A DNA stretch of 64,000 nucleotides from Flavobacteriaceae bacterium (GCA_947453195.1 CANGFO010000003.1:96362-160361), one strand, 5' to 3'; positions 1-10,175 are shown, counted from the first letter of the stretch. The notes: generated by a model not told the origin, from the letters alone. Program-made: numbers and translations.

Positions 1-1620
1 AGGAACTGCAGGTAAACCAGGCATGCGCATCACATCGCCAAGTAGTGGCACAATAAAGCGAGCACCGCTGGCAATTTCAAACTCTCGAACGGTAATCACA
101 AAATCGGTTGGGCGACCAATTAGTTTTTCGTTATCCGAAAAACTGGCCGGAGTTTTGGCCATACAGACTGAAAAATCACCAAACCCTAACTCATTAATCA
201 TTTTTAATTGCGTTTTTGATTTAGGCGAAAACTCCACTGCCGAAGCACCATAAATCTCTTTAGCAACTGTAATTATTTTATGTTCAATAGAATCTTCTTT
301 TTGATATAAAGGCTTGTAATTGGCTTTGCCACTTTCAATTTCAGCAATTACTTGTGTTGCCAATTCCGCCGATCCTTTCCCTCCCACAGCGAATGCCGTG
401 CTCACAATAGCGGTCACACCTTTAGTTAAACACAACGCTTTCAAAGCAGCATATTCGGCTTCGGTATCATCTGGAAATGCGTTGATACACACCACAGGAT
501 TTAACCCAAACTTTTGCATGTTTTCAATATGCTTTTCAAGGTTGCAAAATCCTTTGGCAATAGCTGGAACATTTTCGGTTTTAAACTCTTCGGCACTTAA
601 ACCTGCATGGTGTTTAATCGCTCTAATGGTAGCTACTAAAACTACCGCATCCGGCTTCAATCCGGATTGTTCGCATTTAATATGTAAAAACTTTTCGGCA
701 CCTAAGTCAGCTCCAAAACCTGCTTCGGTCACCACATATTCACCCAGTGAAAGTCCCATTTTGGTTGCTATCGCTGTATTCGTTCCTTGCGCAATACTAG
801 CAAATGGTCCTCCGTGTAAAATAGCCGGATTCCCTTCAAGAGTTTGCACTAAATTAGGTTTCAAAGCATCTTTAAGTAAAACTGCCATGGCACCTACCAC
901 TTTCAAATCGCGTGCAAAAATGGCTTTTCCGTCAAGGGTTTTTCCAACAAATATATTTCCTAAGCGCAATTTTAAGTCTTCCATATCTTTAGAAAGACAT
1001 AAAATCGCCATCACCTCAGAAGCGGGTGTAATATTAAAACCATCTTCGCGCATCGTCCCGTTGGCTTTTGCTCCTACTCCAATTATTATTTGGCGCAAAG
1101 ATCGATCGTTCATATCCATCACGCGTTTCCATGCAATAGATTTCGGATCTAAATTCAAAGAATATTTTGGATTTTGCAGGTTGTTATCAATCACCGCCGA
1201 TAATAAATTATTGGCTTTTTCAATAGCCGAAAAATCACCCGTAAAATGCAAATTAATATCTTCCATTGGAACCACTTGAGCATAACCACCACCAGCAGCG
1301 CCACCTTTCATTCCAAAAACAGGTCCCAGCGAAGGCTCGCGCAATGCGGCAATCGCTTTTTTACCGATATAATTTAAGCCATCGGTCAAACCAATGGACA
1401 TGGTGGTTTTACCTTCACCGTATTTTGTTGGCGAAAGTGCCGAAACCAAGATTAATTTTCCTTTTGGTTTTTCTTCTTGAAGTTCTAAAGGCAACTTGGC
1501 CTTATACTTTCCGTAATATTCTAAATCGTCTTCGGTGATGTTAATTTTTTCTGCAATTGCACGAATGTGCTGTAAGGTTGCGCTTTGCGCTATTTCAATA
1601 TCGGATGGAAAATTTGACAT
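1..1620 (-). CDS. fhs: Formate--tetrahydrofolate ligase (3' end outside window)
   Basis: Makes 10-formyl-THF from formate, THF and ATP in cytosolic one-carbon metabolism. The reverse strand reads without a stop from an ATG at 1618-1620 (MSNFPSDIEIAQSATLQHI) to the window edge, 540 codons. Visible family signatures are the ATP-binding SPTKYGEGKTT near residue 66, FTGDFSAIEKANN, and the end region VMRMPGLPAVP. The family is about 555-560 residues long, so only some 15-20 C-terminal residues are missing. It lies downstream of parC but a strong hairpin separates the two. The identity is secure; the gene is truncated only by the window. Confidence 0.96.
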   Translation of the reverse strand, partial: MSNFPSDIEIAQSATLQHIRAIAEKINITEDDLEYYGKYKAKLPLELQEEKPKGKLILVSALSPTKYGEGKTTMSIGLTDGLNYIGKKAIAALREPSLGPVFGMKGGAAGGGYAQVVPMEDINLHFTGDFSAIEKANNLLSAVIDNNLQNPKYSLNLDPKSIAWKRVMDMNDRSLRQIIIGVGAKANGTMREDGFNITPASEVMAILCLSKDMEDLKLRLGNIFVGKTLDGKAIFARDLKVVGAMAVLLKDALKPNLVQTLEGNPAILHGGPFASIAQGTNTAIATKMGLSLGEYVVTEAGFGADLGAEKFLHIKCEQSGLKPDAVVLVATIRAIKHHAGLSAEEFKTENVPAIAKGFCNLEKHIENMQKFGLNPVVCINAFPDDTEAEYAALKALCLTKGVTAIVSTAFAVGGKGSAELATQVIAEIESGKANYKPLYQKEDSIEHKIITVAKEIYGASAVEFSPKSKTQLKMINELGFGDFSVCMAKTPASFSDNEKLIGRPTDFVITVREFEIASGARFIVPLLGDVMRMPGLPAVP

Positions 1621-1651
1621 TTTAAATTAATTTTGAGGTAGCTATTAAAAG

Positions 1652-1682
1652 AAAATCTGCAAGGGTATTCCTTGCAGATTTT
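1652..1682 (-). terminator. Intrinsic terminator of parE-parC
   Basis: A perfect 13-bp inverted repeat (AAAATCTGCAAGG, 1652-1664; CCTTGCAGATTTT, 1670-1682) encloses a 5-nt loop. It starts 2 nt past the parC stop and ends in U residues on the minus strand. It isolates the topoisomerase operon from fhs. Confidence 0.85.
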
Positions 1683-1683
1683 A

Positions 1684-4392
1684 TTATTCTAAACTAAGTG
1701 TTATTTGGCCGTCTTCATCCAATTCGGTTTTAATATCTTCCGAAATGGAATCTTCACCAGAACTTTCAATCTCTTCAGGAACTTCTTCAACAGGCTCTTC
1801 AAAAGGAAGTGATTCTAATAAATTAACTTGTTTTAATTTATCTGCTGTCAATTGATTTCCAAGTGCTTTAATCCCTTTTACGGCAATAAATTGTTCTAAA
1901 TCGATCGTTTGGTTTTCTTTCTGAATTCCTTTTACTTTGGTGAAAACTACCTCAGCAACAGGTCTCCAATCGGTAGATACGATTTCTAATTGGGATTTTT
2001 CATGTTCAGTAATAAAAATCTCCTCTTTGTTTTCATTTTCTACCAAGAAACGTTTTATAAAATAACGCTCTTTTTCTCCGTCATAATAAATCGTAGAAAT
2101 GGGTTTCTTCGGATTCCATTTTTCTAAGACGATCATATCTTCATCAAAATGCGTAGTCAACTCAGGAATAATTGTTTTCAATTTACCCGTTTGATTGATA
2201 ATCAACAAGCGATCATTGGGTCTAAATTCACCCAACAATTCCCCTCTTCCATCTACATTCAAACGCTGAACAGTGTCATCAAACCAAATTTTTCTAGGAC
2301 GCAAAGTGGATATTCCTTTTTCCTTCAATTCGATTTTCTTGATTGGATATTTCGTAACCGTATTTCCTCTGGAGGCACGACCTTTAATAGCAATATCGGT
2401 AAAATCAACATCCCATTTCAGTTTTTTCACACTACCTACTTGACGCAGTAATATGGTAACTACTTCTGCTTCACCATTCGGATTTGCAGAGAAATACAAT
2501 ACTTGTGAACCTGCAGTTTCTTGAGTTAAATCATAAAATTTATCACGCGTAACTCCCGAAACATTGAAACGTTTTATAAATGTAGATCCATTTTTACCAT
2601 CACGGTAAATCATGTTGTAAATGGTACGCTTATCGTTTTTATCAAATACCGCAATATGAATAATATCTTTACCGACAAACTTCTTGTCGTCAACTTTAGA
2701 GATCATTATTTTTCCATCTCTCAAGAAAACAATCACATCATCAATATCCGAGCAATCGGCAACATATTCGTCTTTTTTCAAACCAGTTCCAAAGAAGCCT
2801 TCCTCTTTATTTACATAGAGTTTGGTGTTTCTTAAAACCACTTTGGTTGCTTCGATATTTTCAAAACTTCGCAACTCCGTTTGACGCTCTCTACCTTTTC
2901 CGTATTTCTCTTTTAATTTGGTGAAATAATCAATGGCAAAATCGATAAGATTGTCTAAATGATGTTGCACCTCCTTCATTTCGTCTTCCAACTTAGCAAT
3001 GAAATCATCTGCTTTATCGGAGTCGAAACGGGTAATTCGAATCATCGGAATTTGAGTCAACTTCTGTAAATCGTCGTCATTAATATCCCTTACAAAAGAT
3101 TTAGCAAAAGGCTCAAAACGTTTGTACATGTAACCGTAAAGCGTTTCCCTATCAGAATACAATTTGAAGTCAATATACATTTCTTCGCGAATGAATATTT
3201 TTTCCAAAGTAGAAAAATGCCATTTATTTTTAAGCTCTTCCAATTGAATTTCCAACTCAGCTTTTAACAGTTGAACGGTTCGTTCTGTTGAAATTTTCAA
3301 CATAGCAGAAACTCCAATAAACAAAGGCTTATTATCTTCAATAACACATCCTAAAGGCGCCACCGAAGTTTCGCAGGCTGTAAATGCATATAAGGCATCA
3401 ATTGTTTTATCGGGGGAAACCCCAGGAAATAAATGAATCAGGATTTCAACTTCAGCCGCAGTATTGTCTTCAATTTTCTTGATTTTGATTTTACCCTTTT
3501 CATTGGCTTTCAAAATACTATCAATCAATGAAGAGGTATTTGTTGAAAACGGAATTTGAGTAATGACCAACGTTTGCTTGTCGAGTTGTGCAATTTTGGC
3601 ACGAACACGAACACGTCCGCCACGCATTCCATCATTATAATTGGAAACATCGGCAATACCGGCAGTTTGAAAATCAGGATATATAGTAAACGGCTTCCCT
3701 TTTAAAATCTTAACCGAAGCGTCAATTAACTCATTAAAGTTATGTGGCAAAACTTTGGTAGAAAGACCAACGGCAATTCCTTCGGCACCTTGGGCTAATA
3801 ATAATGGAAATTTTACTGGTAGATTATTTGGTTCTGCACGACGCCCATCATAGGAAACTCCCCAATCGGTGATTTTTGGAGAATACAAAACTTCTAAAGC
3901 AAATTTTGACAAACGCGCTTCAATATATCGCGAAGCTGCAGCGCTATCTCCAGTTAGTATATTACCCCAGTTTCCTTGGCAATCAATTAATAATTCTTTT
4001 TGACCAATTTGCACCATTGCATCTCCAATACTCGCATCTCCGTGGGGATGGTACTGCATGGTATGCCCCACTACATTGGCAACTTTGTTGTAACGGCCAT
4101 CATCCAACTCTTTCAAAGAATGCATAATACGGCGCTGTACCGGCTTAAATCCGTCTTCAATAGCTGGTACGGCGCGCTCCAAAATTACATACGACGCATA
4201 GTCCAGAAACCAATCTTTGTACATTCCAGTAACTTTGGTAATGGTATCCTCGGGGTTTTCGTCGTTTTCGTAAAAATGATTTCCGCCTGTAGAAACTATG
4301 TCTTCAAAACCTTCCTCAAAAGTTTCCTCTTGGGTAGATTCGTCCAACTCGTCGTTAGTTTCTTCAATATTATCTTCTTCTTCGTCTTTCAT
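1684..4392 (-). CDS. parC: DNA topoisomerase IV subunit A (ParC)
   Basis: Breakage-reunion subunit of type IIA topoisomerase IV, which decatenates replicated chromosomes. It has 902 residues: an acidic extension (1-50), the winged-helix/tower core, and a C-terminal beta-pinwheel region with a second acidic tail. The catalytic tyrosine is Y156 in AAASRYIEAR. The quinolone-pocket segment is YHPHGDASIGDAM, with Ala120 where E. coli GyrA has Ser83, while Asp124 matches Asp87. No GyrA box (QRRGGKG) is visible; only a weak RASRGN occurs. That and the adjacent parE favour ParC over GyrA. parE lies 36 nt upstream, so the two are probably co-transcribed. Confidence 0.92.
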   Translation of the reverse strand: MKDEEEDNIEETNDELDESTQEETFEEGFEDIVSTGGNHFYENDENPEDTITKVTGMYKDWFLDYASYVILERAVPAIEDGFKPVQRRIMHSLKELDDGRYNKVANVVGHTMQYHPHGDASIGDAMVQIGQKELLIDCQGNWGNILTGDSAAASRYIEARLSKFALEVLYSPKITDWGVSYDGRRAEPNNLPVKFPLLLAQGAEGIAVGLSTKVLPHNFNELIDASVKILKGKPFTIYPDFQTAGIADVSNYNDGMRGGRVRVRAKIAQLDKQTLVITQIPFSTNTSSLIDSILKANEKGKIKIKKIEDNTAAEVEILIHLFPGVSPDKTIDALYAFTACETSVAPLGCVIEDNKPLFIGVSAMLKISTERTVQLLKAELEIQLEELKNKWHFSTLEKIFIREEMYIDFKLYSDRETLYGYMYKRFEPFAKSFVRDINDDDLQKLTQIPMIRITRFDSDKADDFIAKLEDEMKEVQHHLDNLIDFAIDYFTKLKEKYGKGRERQTELRSFENIEATKVVLRNTKLYVNKEEGFFGTGLKKDEYVADCSDIDDVIVFLRDGKIMISKVDDKKFVGKDIIHIAVFDKNDKRTIYNMIYRDGKNGSTFIKRFNVSGVTRDKFYDLTQETAGSQVLYFSANPNGEAEVVTILLRQVGSVKKLKWDVDFTDIAIKGRASRGNTVTKYPIKKIELKEKGISTLRPRKIWFDDTVQRLNVDGRGELLGEFRPNDRLLIINQTGKLKTIIPELTTHFDEDMIVLEKWNPKKPISTIYYDGEKERYFIKRFLVENENKEEIFITEHEKSQLEIVSTDWRPVAEVVFTKVKGIQKENQTIDLEQFIAVKGIKALGNQLTADKLKQVNLLESLPFEEPVEEVPEEIESSGEDSISEDIKTELDEDGQITLSLE

Positions 4393-4428
4393 TTATGCTG
4401 ACTATTTCAGTAATTATAAAGTGTATTT

Positions 4429-6288
4429 TTATGCGATTTCTTCAACTTTATCCAATTCGACTTTCAAATTATTTATGATAAAGTTTTGTCTATCTGGTGT
4501 ATTTTTACCCATATAGAATTCCAATAAAGTTTCTATAGAAGTAGCTTTATCCAACATTACAGGATCTAAACGGATGCTTTCTCCAATGAAATTCTTAAAC
4601 TCATCAGGAGAAATTTCTCCCAATCCTTTAAATCGTGTGATCTCAGGTTTTGGCTTTAATTTTTCGATAGCATTTACACGCTCTTCTTCGCTGTAGCAAT
4701 AGATGGTTTCTTTTTTATTTCGAACTCTAAACAAAGGTGTTTGCAAAATATACAAATGCCCTTCTTTGATCATTTCAGGGAAAAATTGCAAGAAAAAAGT
4801 GATTAACAACAAGCGAATGTGCATCCCGTCGACATCGGCATCGGTAGCAATTACAATGTTATTGTAACGCAAATCTTCAATACTTTCTTCAATATCTAGT
4901 GCCGCTTGAAGCAAATTAAACTCTTCGTTTTCGTATACGATTTTCTTAGTCATTCCATACGAATTCAAAGGCTTACCACGCAAACTAAAAACCGCTTGCG
5001 TATTCACATCTCTACTCTTGGTAATCGATCCCGAAGCCGAATCTCCCTCGGTAATAAAAAGGGTGCTTTCTAAACTTCTTGGGTTTTTGGCATCGGTTAA
5101 ATGCACTCTACAATCACGCAGTTTCTTGTTGTGCAAACTCGATTTTTTAGCTCGATCTTTGGCTAATTTTCGAATTCCGGAAAGCTCTTTTCTTTCGCGT
5201 TCTGCTTGCAGAATTTTACGCAAAAGTAAATCGGCCGTCTCCGGATTTTTATGTAAGAAATTATCTAATTTGGTTGTGATAAAATCATGAATAAAAGTAC
5301 GAACTGTTGGACCGTTTGGACCTACGTCGTTAGATCCTAATTTAGTTTTGGTTTGCGATTCAAATACGGGTTCTTCCACTTTAATTGAAACAGCAGAAAC
5401 AATTGATTTTCTGATATCAGAAGCCTCAAAACCTTTATTATAATATTCACGAATGGTTTTCACCACTGCCTCACGAAAAGCATTTAAGTGCGTTCCTCCT
5501 TGAGTGGTATTTTGTCCGTTTACAAACGAATGGTACTCCTCTGAATATTGTGATTTACTGTGCGTTAATGCAATTTCAATATCATCTCCTTCCAGGTGAA
5601 TGATCGGATATTGCATGTCTTCTTCAGTAATTGTTTCCTCCAATAAATCTTTCAATCCAAATTCAGAAACATATTTTTCACCATTATAATATATTGTTAA
5701 TCCACGATTTAGATAACAATAATTTTTGAGCATTTTAACGACATACTCATTACGGTATTTATATTTTTTGAAAATAACCTCATCAGCTACAAAGGCAACT
5801 TTGGTTCCTTTTCTTTTGGTAGACTCAACAATTTCTTCTTCTAAAACTAAATTTCCTTCAGAGAATTCAGCTGCTTTTTGTTGGTTATCTCGAACCGATT
5901 CAACTCGGAAATAGTTCGACAAAGCATTCACCGCTTTGGTACCCACTCCATTTAAACCAACCGATTTTTTAAACGCTTTAGAATCGTATTTACCTCCGGT
6001 ATTCATTCTGGAAACTACATCTACCACTTTCCCTAAAGGAATTCCACGGCCATAATCTCGAACAGTAACCAGTTTATCTTTGATGGTAACTTCAATCACT
6101 TTTCCCGCACCCATCACAAACTCATCGATACAGTTATCGATAACTTCTTTTAAAAGAATATAAATTCCATCATCTGGAGAAGATCCATCGCCAAGCTTCC
6201 CAATGTACATTCCGGGACGCATTCGGATGTGTTCCTTCCAATCGAGTGAGCGGATATTGTCTTCGGTATATTGATCTTGTTCTGCCAT
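4429..6288 (-). CDS. parE: DNA topoisomerase IV subunit B (ParE)
   Basis: ATPase subunit of topoisomerase IV, pairing with the ParC encoded 36 nt downstream. It has 619 residues. The GHKL ATP site shows MRPGMYIG (23-30), the general base Glu48 with Asn52, and the [14 protein letters not shown] lid (111-124). The TOPRIM domain has EGDSASG with Glu414, and DADVDG with Asp483/Asp485 for magnesium. Its length fits ParE or short-type GyrB; the paired arrangement decides for ParE. The 181-nt leader upstream contains no other gene. Confidence 0.93.
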   Translation of the reverse strand: MAEQDQYTEDNIRSLDWKEHIRMRPGMYIGKLGDGSSPDDGIYILLKEVIDNCIDEFVMGAGKVIEVTIKDKLVTVRDYGRGIPLGKVVDVVSRMNTGGKYDSKAFKKSVGLNGVGTKAVNALSNYFRVESVRDNQQKAAEFSEGNLVLEEEIVESTKRKGTKVAFVADEVIFKKYKYRNEYVVKMLKNYCYLNRGLTIYYNGEKYVSEFGLKDLLEETITEEDMQYPIIHLEGDDIEIALTHSKSQYSEEYHSFVNGQNTTQGGTHLNAFREAVVKTIREYYNKGFEASDIRKSIVSAVSIKVEEPVFESQTKTKLGSNDVGPNGPTVRTFIHDFITTKLDNFLHKNPETADLLLRKILQAERERKELSGIRKLAKDRAKKSSLHNKKLRDCRVHLTDAKNPRSLESTLFITEGDSASGSITKSRDVNTQAVFSLRGKPLNSYGMTKKIVYENEEFNLLQAALDIEESIEDLRYNNIVIATDADVDGMHIRLLLITFFLQFFPEMIKEGHLYILQTPLFRVRNKKETIYCYSEEERVNAIEKLKPKPEITRFKGLGEISPDEFKNFIGESIRLDPVMLDKATSIETLLEFYMGKNTPDRQNFIINNLKVELDKVEEIA

Positions 6289-6469
6289 TTTTAAATAAAT
6301 CGAATTTAATTGCGTTCTGTTCGGATTGGTCTTACAGGATAAGTATCCGATTTGCTAATTTACTGAATTTCGACAGTATTAAAAAGGAGATTTAGAGAAG
6401 TTATTAAGAATGTTTTTGACAATTTTTGAATCTGAAAGAGAGAAGTTTGAAGAAAAAGAAAAAAAATAA

Positions 6470-7138
6470 CTATTTATTAATTTTAATATATATTTGATCA
6501 AATCCTAATTTTTTCAACTTAAAAAAACGAGCAAATTCTATTCTCATTGGAGTAATAATAAAACTCGTAGAATCAATCAATTTAGAGTGTATTTTAGTAA
6601 TAGAATCTATTCTTTTTAAATCATCTTCAGAGAATAATTGTTTAATGGTAATCGTTTTTTTATTTAAACATATTAATTTCACCCGCCAATAGATTGAATC
6701 TCTTTCACTTAAAACTAAACATCCATTAATTCGTTTTGCTTTTTGAGAATCTGAAAACTTAAAAATAGTATCAATGTTTTTAGATTTAAATTCTACTGAA
6801 TCACCAACCTTACAAAAACGAAAAATCTCATTTGTATTCTTCGAAATATACTTCCCATCGACTATATCAAAATATTGCTTTAAAGAATCTATTTGTTTTT
6901 TATGAAATCTAAATTTGGTTTCACTTTCATAAAAAATAACATTATCAGTAATATTTAAACAAGTAGAATCCGAGTTTATATAAATTCCTTTAAATTTATT
7001 TGGAAACGCACTCAATTCAGAGTCATTTATTGGCTGAGGGGCTTCAAAATAAAAATTATAACCAAAAGGTACAGCTTCTGATTTTTTACACGAAAATATC
7101 AAAACCGATAAAATGAATAAAACAATTATTTTTTTCAT
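6470..7138 (-). CDS. Putative lipoprotein, unknown function
   Basis: I do not recognise this 222-residue protein. The N-terminus is a lipoprotein signal: MKKIIVLFILSVLIFSC with the lipobox FSC and Cys17, followed by KKSE. The rest is rich in Lys, Ile and Ser without an obvious catalytic motif, and ends SKLIDSTSFIITPMRIEFARFF. It is probably anchored in the outer or inner membrane facing the periplasm. It stands alone between the ychF terminator and the parE leader. The gene looks more AT-rich than its neighbours, as accessory genes often do. Confidence 0.6.
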   Translation of the reverse strand: MKKIIVLFILSVLIFSCKKSEAVPFGYNFYFEAPQPINDSELSAFPNKFKGIYINSDSTCLNITDNVIFYESETKFRFHKKQIDSLKQYFDIVDGKYISKNTNEIFRFCKVGDSVEFKSKNIDTIFKFSDSQKAKRINGCLVLSERDSIYWRVKLICLNKKTITIKQLFSEDDLKRIDSITKIHSKLIDSTSFIITPMRIEFARFFKLKKLGFDQIYIKINK

Positions 7139-7180
7139 AAATTAGATTTTTTAAAATCAACCAAATGTCATACCAAAAAT

Positions 7181-7208
7181 AAAACCGCAAAATCACTTTT
7201 GCGGTTTT
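7181..7208 (-). terminator. Intrinsic terminator of ychF
   Basis: Inverted repeat AAAACCGCAAAA (7181-7192) / TTTTGCGGTTTT (7197-7208) with a TCAC loop, 39 nt past the ychF stop. It is A/T-tailed on both sides, so it could act in either direction. Confidence 0.85.
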
Positions 7209-7246
7209 TTATTTATTTTATGTTATTATTTCGTTTCGAGAAATGA

Positions 7247-8341
7247 CTAAACGTTAAAACGGAAATGCATCACATCACCATCTTTTACGATGTATTCTTT
7301 TCCTTCTACACGCAATTTACCAGCTTCTTTTACTTTAGCTTCCGAACCAAAACTAGAAAAATCTTCATAGGCAATAACCTCAGCACGAATGAATCCTTTT
7401 TCAAAATCGGTGTGGATAACTCCGGCTGCTTTTGGAGCGGTATCTCCGATGTTAATTGTCCAAGCGCGAACTTCTTTTACACCTGCAGTGAAGTACGTTT
7501 GTAATTTCAATAGTTTGTATGCTGCACGAATTAATACTGCCGATCCTGGCTCTGAAAGTCCCATATCCTCTAAGAAAACTTGACGCTCTTCGTAGCTTTC
7601 TAACTCGGTAATATCAGCCTCAGCTCCTACTGAAAGTACAATAACTTCCGCCTGTTCGTCTTTTACTAATTCACGAACTTGATCTACATATTTATTTCCA
7701 TTAACTGCCGCTGACTCATCTACATTACAAACATATAATACTGGCTTATTGGTAATTAACTGAAAATCTTGCATTAATTCTTCCTCATCATTATTTTGAG
7801 GAACTATGGTTCTTGCTGATTTTGCTTGTAATAATGACTCACGAATTCGATCCAACAATGCTTTTTCTACTTGAGCTTCTTTATTTCCAGTTTTTGCTGC
7901 ACGATTTACTTTTTCTAAACGTTTTTCAACAGTTTCTAAATCTTTTAATTGCAATTCGATATCAATTGTTTCTTTATCGCGCACCGGATTTACATTACCG
8001 TCAACGTGAACGATATTGTCGTTATCAAAACAACGCAAAACATGAATAATTGCATTACACTCTCTAATGTTTCCTAAGAATTGATTTCCAAGACCTTCTC
8101 CTTTACTTGCTCCTTTTACCAAACCTGCAATATCTACGATATCTACAGTTGCCATTTGAACACGCTCTGGCTTAACTAATTCTTCTAAACGAACAATTCT
8201 TGGATCGGGTACATTTACCACACCAATATTTGGTTCGATAGTACAAAAAGGAAAGTTTGCACTTTGTGCTTTTGCATTTGATAAACAATTAAATAAAGTT
8301 GATTTTCCTACATTAGGTAAGCCTACAATTCCTGCTTTCAT
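7247..8341 (-). CDS. ychF: Redox-regulated ATPase YchF
   Basis: Conserved Obg-family P-loop NTPase (OLA1/YchF) that prefers ATP and associates with ribosomes. It has 364 residues, the usual length. Motifs: G1 GLPNVGKST (7-15), DIAGLVKGASKGEGLGNQFL for G3/switch II, and YVCNVDE where canonical GTPases have NKxD, the change that explains ATP preference in the family. The C-terminal TGS domain ends KDGDVMHFRFNV. It is monocistronic, with a TATATTTG box 23 nt upstream and a strong terminator behind it. Confidence 0.97.
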   Translation of the reverse strand: MKAGIVGLPNVGKSTLFNCLSNAKAQSANFPFCTIEPNIGVVNVPDPRIVRLEELVKPERVQMATVDIVDIAGLVKGASKGEGLGNQFLGNIRECNAIIHVLRCFDNDNIVHVDGNVNPVRDKETIDIELQLKDLETVEKRLEKVNRAAKTGNKEAQVEKALLDRIRESLLQAKSARTIVPQNNDEEELMQDFQLITNKPVLYVCNVDESAAVNGNKYVDQVRELVKDEQAEVIVLSVGAEADITELESYEERQVFLEDMGLSEPGSAVLIRAAYKLLKLQTYFTAGVKEVRAWTINIGDTAPKAAGVIHTDFEKGFIRAEVIAYEDFSSFGSEAKVKEAGKLRVEGKEYIVKDGDVMHFRFNV

Positions 8342-8364
8342 TATGAATTTGTTTTAAAAGTGTG

Positions 8365-8372
8365 CAAATATA
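8365..8372 (-). promoter_or_regulatory. Putative -7 box for ychF
   Basis: The minus strand reads TATATTTG followed by CACA, matching the Bacteroidetes -7 consensus TAnnTTTG, 23 nt before the start codon. No clear -33 TTG was found at the expected distance. Confidence 0.5.
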
Positions 8373-8436
8373 CTTCTATTAATTGAAAGTTTAAAAGTTT
8401 TTGAAACACATTCTATTATAATATAAGTGCAAAAAA

Positions 8437-8460
8437 AATCCCGAAGACAGCTTCGGGATT
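8437..8460 (-). terminator. Intrinsic terminator of the ferredoxin gene
   Basis: Stem AATCCCGAAG (8437-8446) / CTTCGGGATT (8451-8460) with a 4-nt loop. On the minus strand it is followed by a run of U, 23 nt past the ferredoxin stop. Confidence 0.9.
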
Positions 8461-8483
8461 CGTTTCAATTTTATAAAAATAAA

Positions 8484-8834
8484 CTATTCGTTGTGTAAAA
8501 ACGATTGTCTATTTAATAAGGTTTCTTCACTTTCCACATGATTGTCATCGGGAACACAACAGTCTACTGGACAAACTGCGGCACATTGTGGCTCTTCGTG
8601 AAACCCTTTACATTCGGTACATTTCCCTGGAACAATATAATAAATATCATCAGAAATTGGAGTTTGTGCTGCATCAGCATCAATTTCAGTTCCATCTGGT
8701 AAAATTACTTTTCCTTTCAACTTGGTTCCATCTTTATAACGCCAATCATCAGCTCCTTCGTATATAGCTGTATTTGGACATTCCGGTTCACAAGCTCCGC
8801 AATTAATACATTCGTCTGTAATTATAATAGCCAT
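8484..8834 (-). CDS. 2[4Fe-4S] ferredoxin (YfhL/Alvin type)
   Basis: Small electron carrier of 116 residues. The first cluster motif is [11 protein letters not shown] (Cys9, 12, 15, 19). The second is [13 protein letters not shown] followed by AAVCP, with the long CxxC-x8-CxxxC spacing typical of the Alvin/YfhL class, which binds two low-potential clusters. A roughly 40-residue insert separates the two motifs. It is divergent from the acyl-CoA reductase gene with 137 nt between the starts, so a shared regulatory region is possible. The redox partner is unknown. Confidence 0.92.
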   Translation of the reverse strand: MAIIITDECINCGACEPECPNTAIYEGADDWRYKDGTKLKGKVILPDGTEIDADAAQTPISDDIYYIVPGKCTECKGFHEEPQCAAVCPVDCCVPDDNHVESEETLLNRQSFLHNE

Positions 8835-8913
8835 AACATTATATTTAGGAATTGAGATACTACCATTTGGGATTTAAAAAAATATTCGTAAATCCATAAT
8901 CGTAAATCCTCAA

Positions 8914-8931
8914 TACTTTTGTTTAATTTTG
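8914..8931 (+). promoter_or_regulatory. Two tandem -7-like boxes before the acyl-CoA reductase gene
   Basis: TACTTTTG (8914-8921) and TAATTTTG (8924-8931) both match TAnnTTTG; the second is 40 nt before the start codon. A 9-nt direct repeat CGTAAATCC (8887-8895, 8901-8909) lies just upstream. Confidence 0.45.
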
Positions 8932-8971
8932 TGCAAAATTACAATCAAAACCATTCATATACAAGTCACAA

Positions 8972-10033
8972 ATGTTACAAATCGATAAAAAAAAGTGTTT
9001 TATTGCTTTAGGAGAGTTTTTAAGTCAATTTTCATTAGATAATTCTACCAAAAACGCTGCCGTAAAAAACAATGATTTGTATTATGATGAATTTCTAAAA
9101 TTGATTGAATTATCCCAATCGCACAATGGCTGGTTTACTCCTGAACAAGTATTTTTTGCTATTCAATCTTGGGCAGAAGCGTTAACAGAAGACAATTTAA
9201 ACGAGTGGTTATCCAACTATGATTTTAGCAATCTAAAAACTAAAACGGTTGGATTAATATTGGCTGGAAATATTCCGTTGGTTGGATTTCATGATTTTCT
9301 ATCGGTGTTGATTTCCGGACATAAAGTACTGGTTAAAACTTCGTCAAACGATCAAAAGTTATTACCTTTTTTAGCTAATTATTTGATTTCTATCAATCCA
9401 GAAATCAAAAACTATATTTCGTTCACCGACGACAAATTGGAGCATTTTGATGCCGTGATTGCAACAGGAAGTAACAATACATCACGTTATTTTGAATATT
9501 ATTTTAAAGACAAACCAAGTATTATTCGAAAAAATAGAAACTCTGTTGCCGTGTTAACAGGAAATGAAACTGATGAAGATTTAGAGAATTTAGGCGAAGA
9601 TATTTTCAGGTATTTTGGATTGGGATGCCGTAATGTATCTAAATTATTTGTACCAAAGGATTATAATTTTGACGCCTTTTTTCAAGCCATTTACAAGCAA
9701 AAAGACGTGATTTATTATGAAAAATACGCTAATAATTACGATTACAATAAAGCGGTTTTCCTAATGAGTAATTTCAAATTATTGGATAACGAGTTTCTAA
9801 CTATAAAAGAAGACACCAGTTACTCCTCTCCCATTTCGTCATTGTTTTATGAATATTATGAGGATATTGAAATACTAAAAAATCGCTTGGAATCCGATGC
9901 CGATCAAATTCAATGTATTGTTTGCAAGGATTATTTTGAAAACAGTATTCCATTTGGGGAAACCCAAAAACCAAAACTTTGGGACTATGCAGACAATGTA
10001 AACACCTTAGATTTCTTGCTGCAACTTTCTTAA
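8972..10033 (+). CDS. Acyl-CoA reductase, LuxC-like
   Basis: Predicted NADPH-dependent reductase of a fatty acyl-CoA or acyl thioester to aldehyde, in the aldehyde-dehydrogenase-like LuxC superfamily. It has 353 residues against about 480 for LuxC, as is usual for the short Bacteroidetes form. Visible elements are a Rossmann segment VGLILAGNIPLVGFHDFL (93-110), the HKVLVKTSS strand, and a likely catalytic Cys219 in YFGLGCRNVSKLFVP. No luxD or luxE lies nearby, so bioluminescence is not implied. The divergent ferredoxin may be functionally linked, but that is only inferred from position. Confidence 0.82.
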   Translation: MLQIDKKKCFIALGEFLSQFSLDNSTKNAAVKNNDLYYDEFLKLIELSQSHNGWFTPEQVFFAIQSWAEALTEDNLNEWLSNYDFSNLKTKTVGLILAGNIPLVGFHDFLSVLISGHKVLVKTSSNDQKLLPFLANYLISINPEIKNYISFTDDKLEHFDAVIATGSNNTSRYFEYYFKDKPSIIRKNRNSVAVLTGNETDEDLENLGEDIFRYFGLGCRNVSKLFVPKDYNFDAFFQAIYKQKDVIYYEKYANNYDYNKAVFLMSNFKLLDNEFLTIKEDTSYSSPISSLFYEYYEDIEILKNRLESDADQIQCIVCKDYFENSIPFGETQKPKLWDYADNVNTLDFLLQLS

Positions 10034-10175
10034 ATTTACCCATTACATTATTGATAAAATATGTTATAAACTATTACGATTTCGTTAATAACATACCCTG
10101 ATTTTTGATAAATTATAACCACAATTCCAATTGGTATTTCCGAAATTTGCACTTTAAAAATTTGGAACTACTACC

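Noticed and set aside
320..1279. Long plus-strand open frame (319 codons)
   Set aside because: It is antisense to the formate-THF ligase frame, which carries clear family motifs; the product has no recognisable domain.
1684..4392. Assignment as gyrase subunit A
   Set aside because: There is no GyrA box and the gene is paired with a ParE-like subunit; ParC is preferred.
8972..10033. Part of a lux bioluminescence operon
   Set aside because: Only the LuxC-like reductase is present; no luxA, luxB, luxD or luxE lies nearby.
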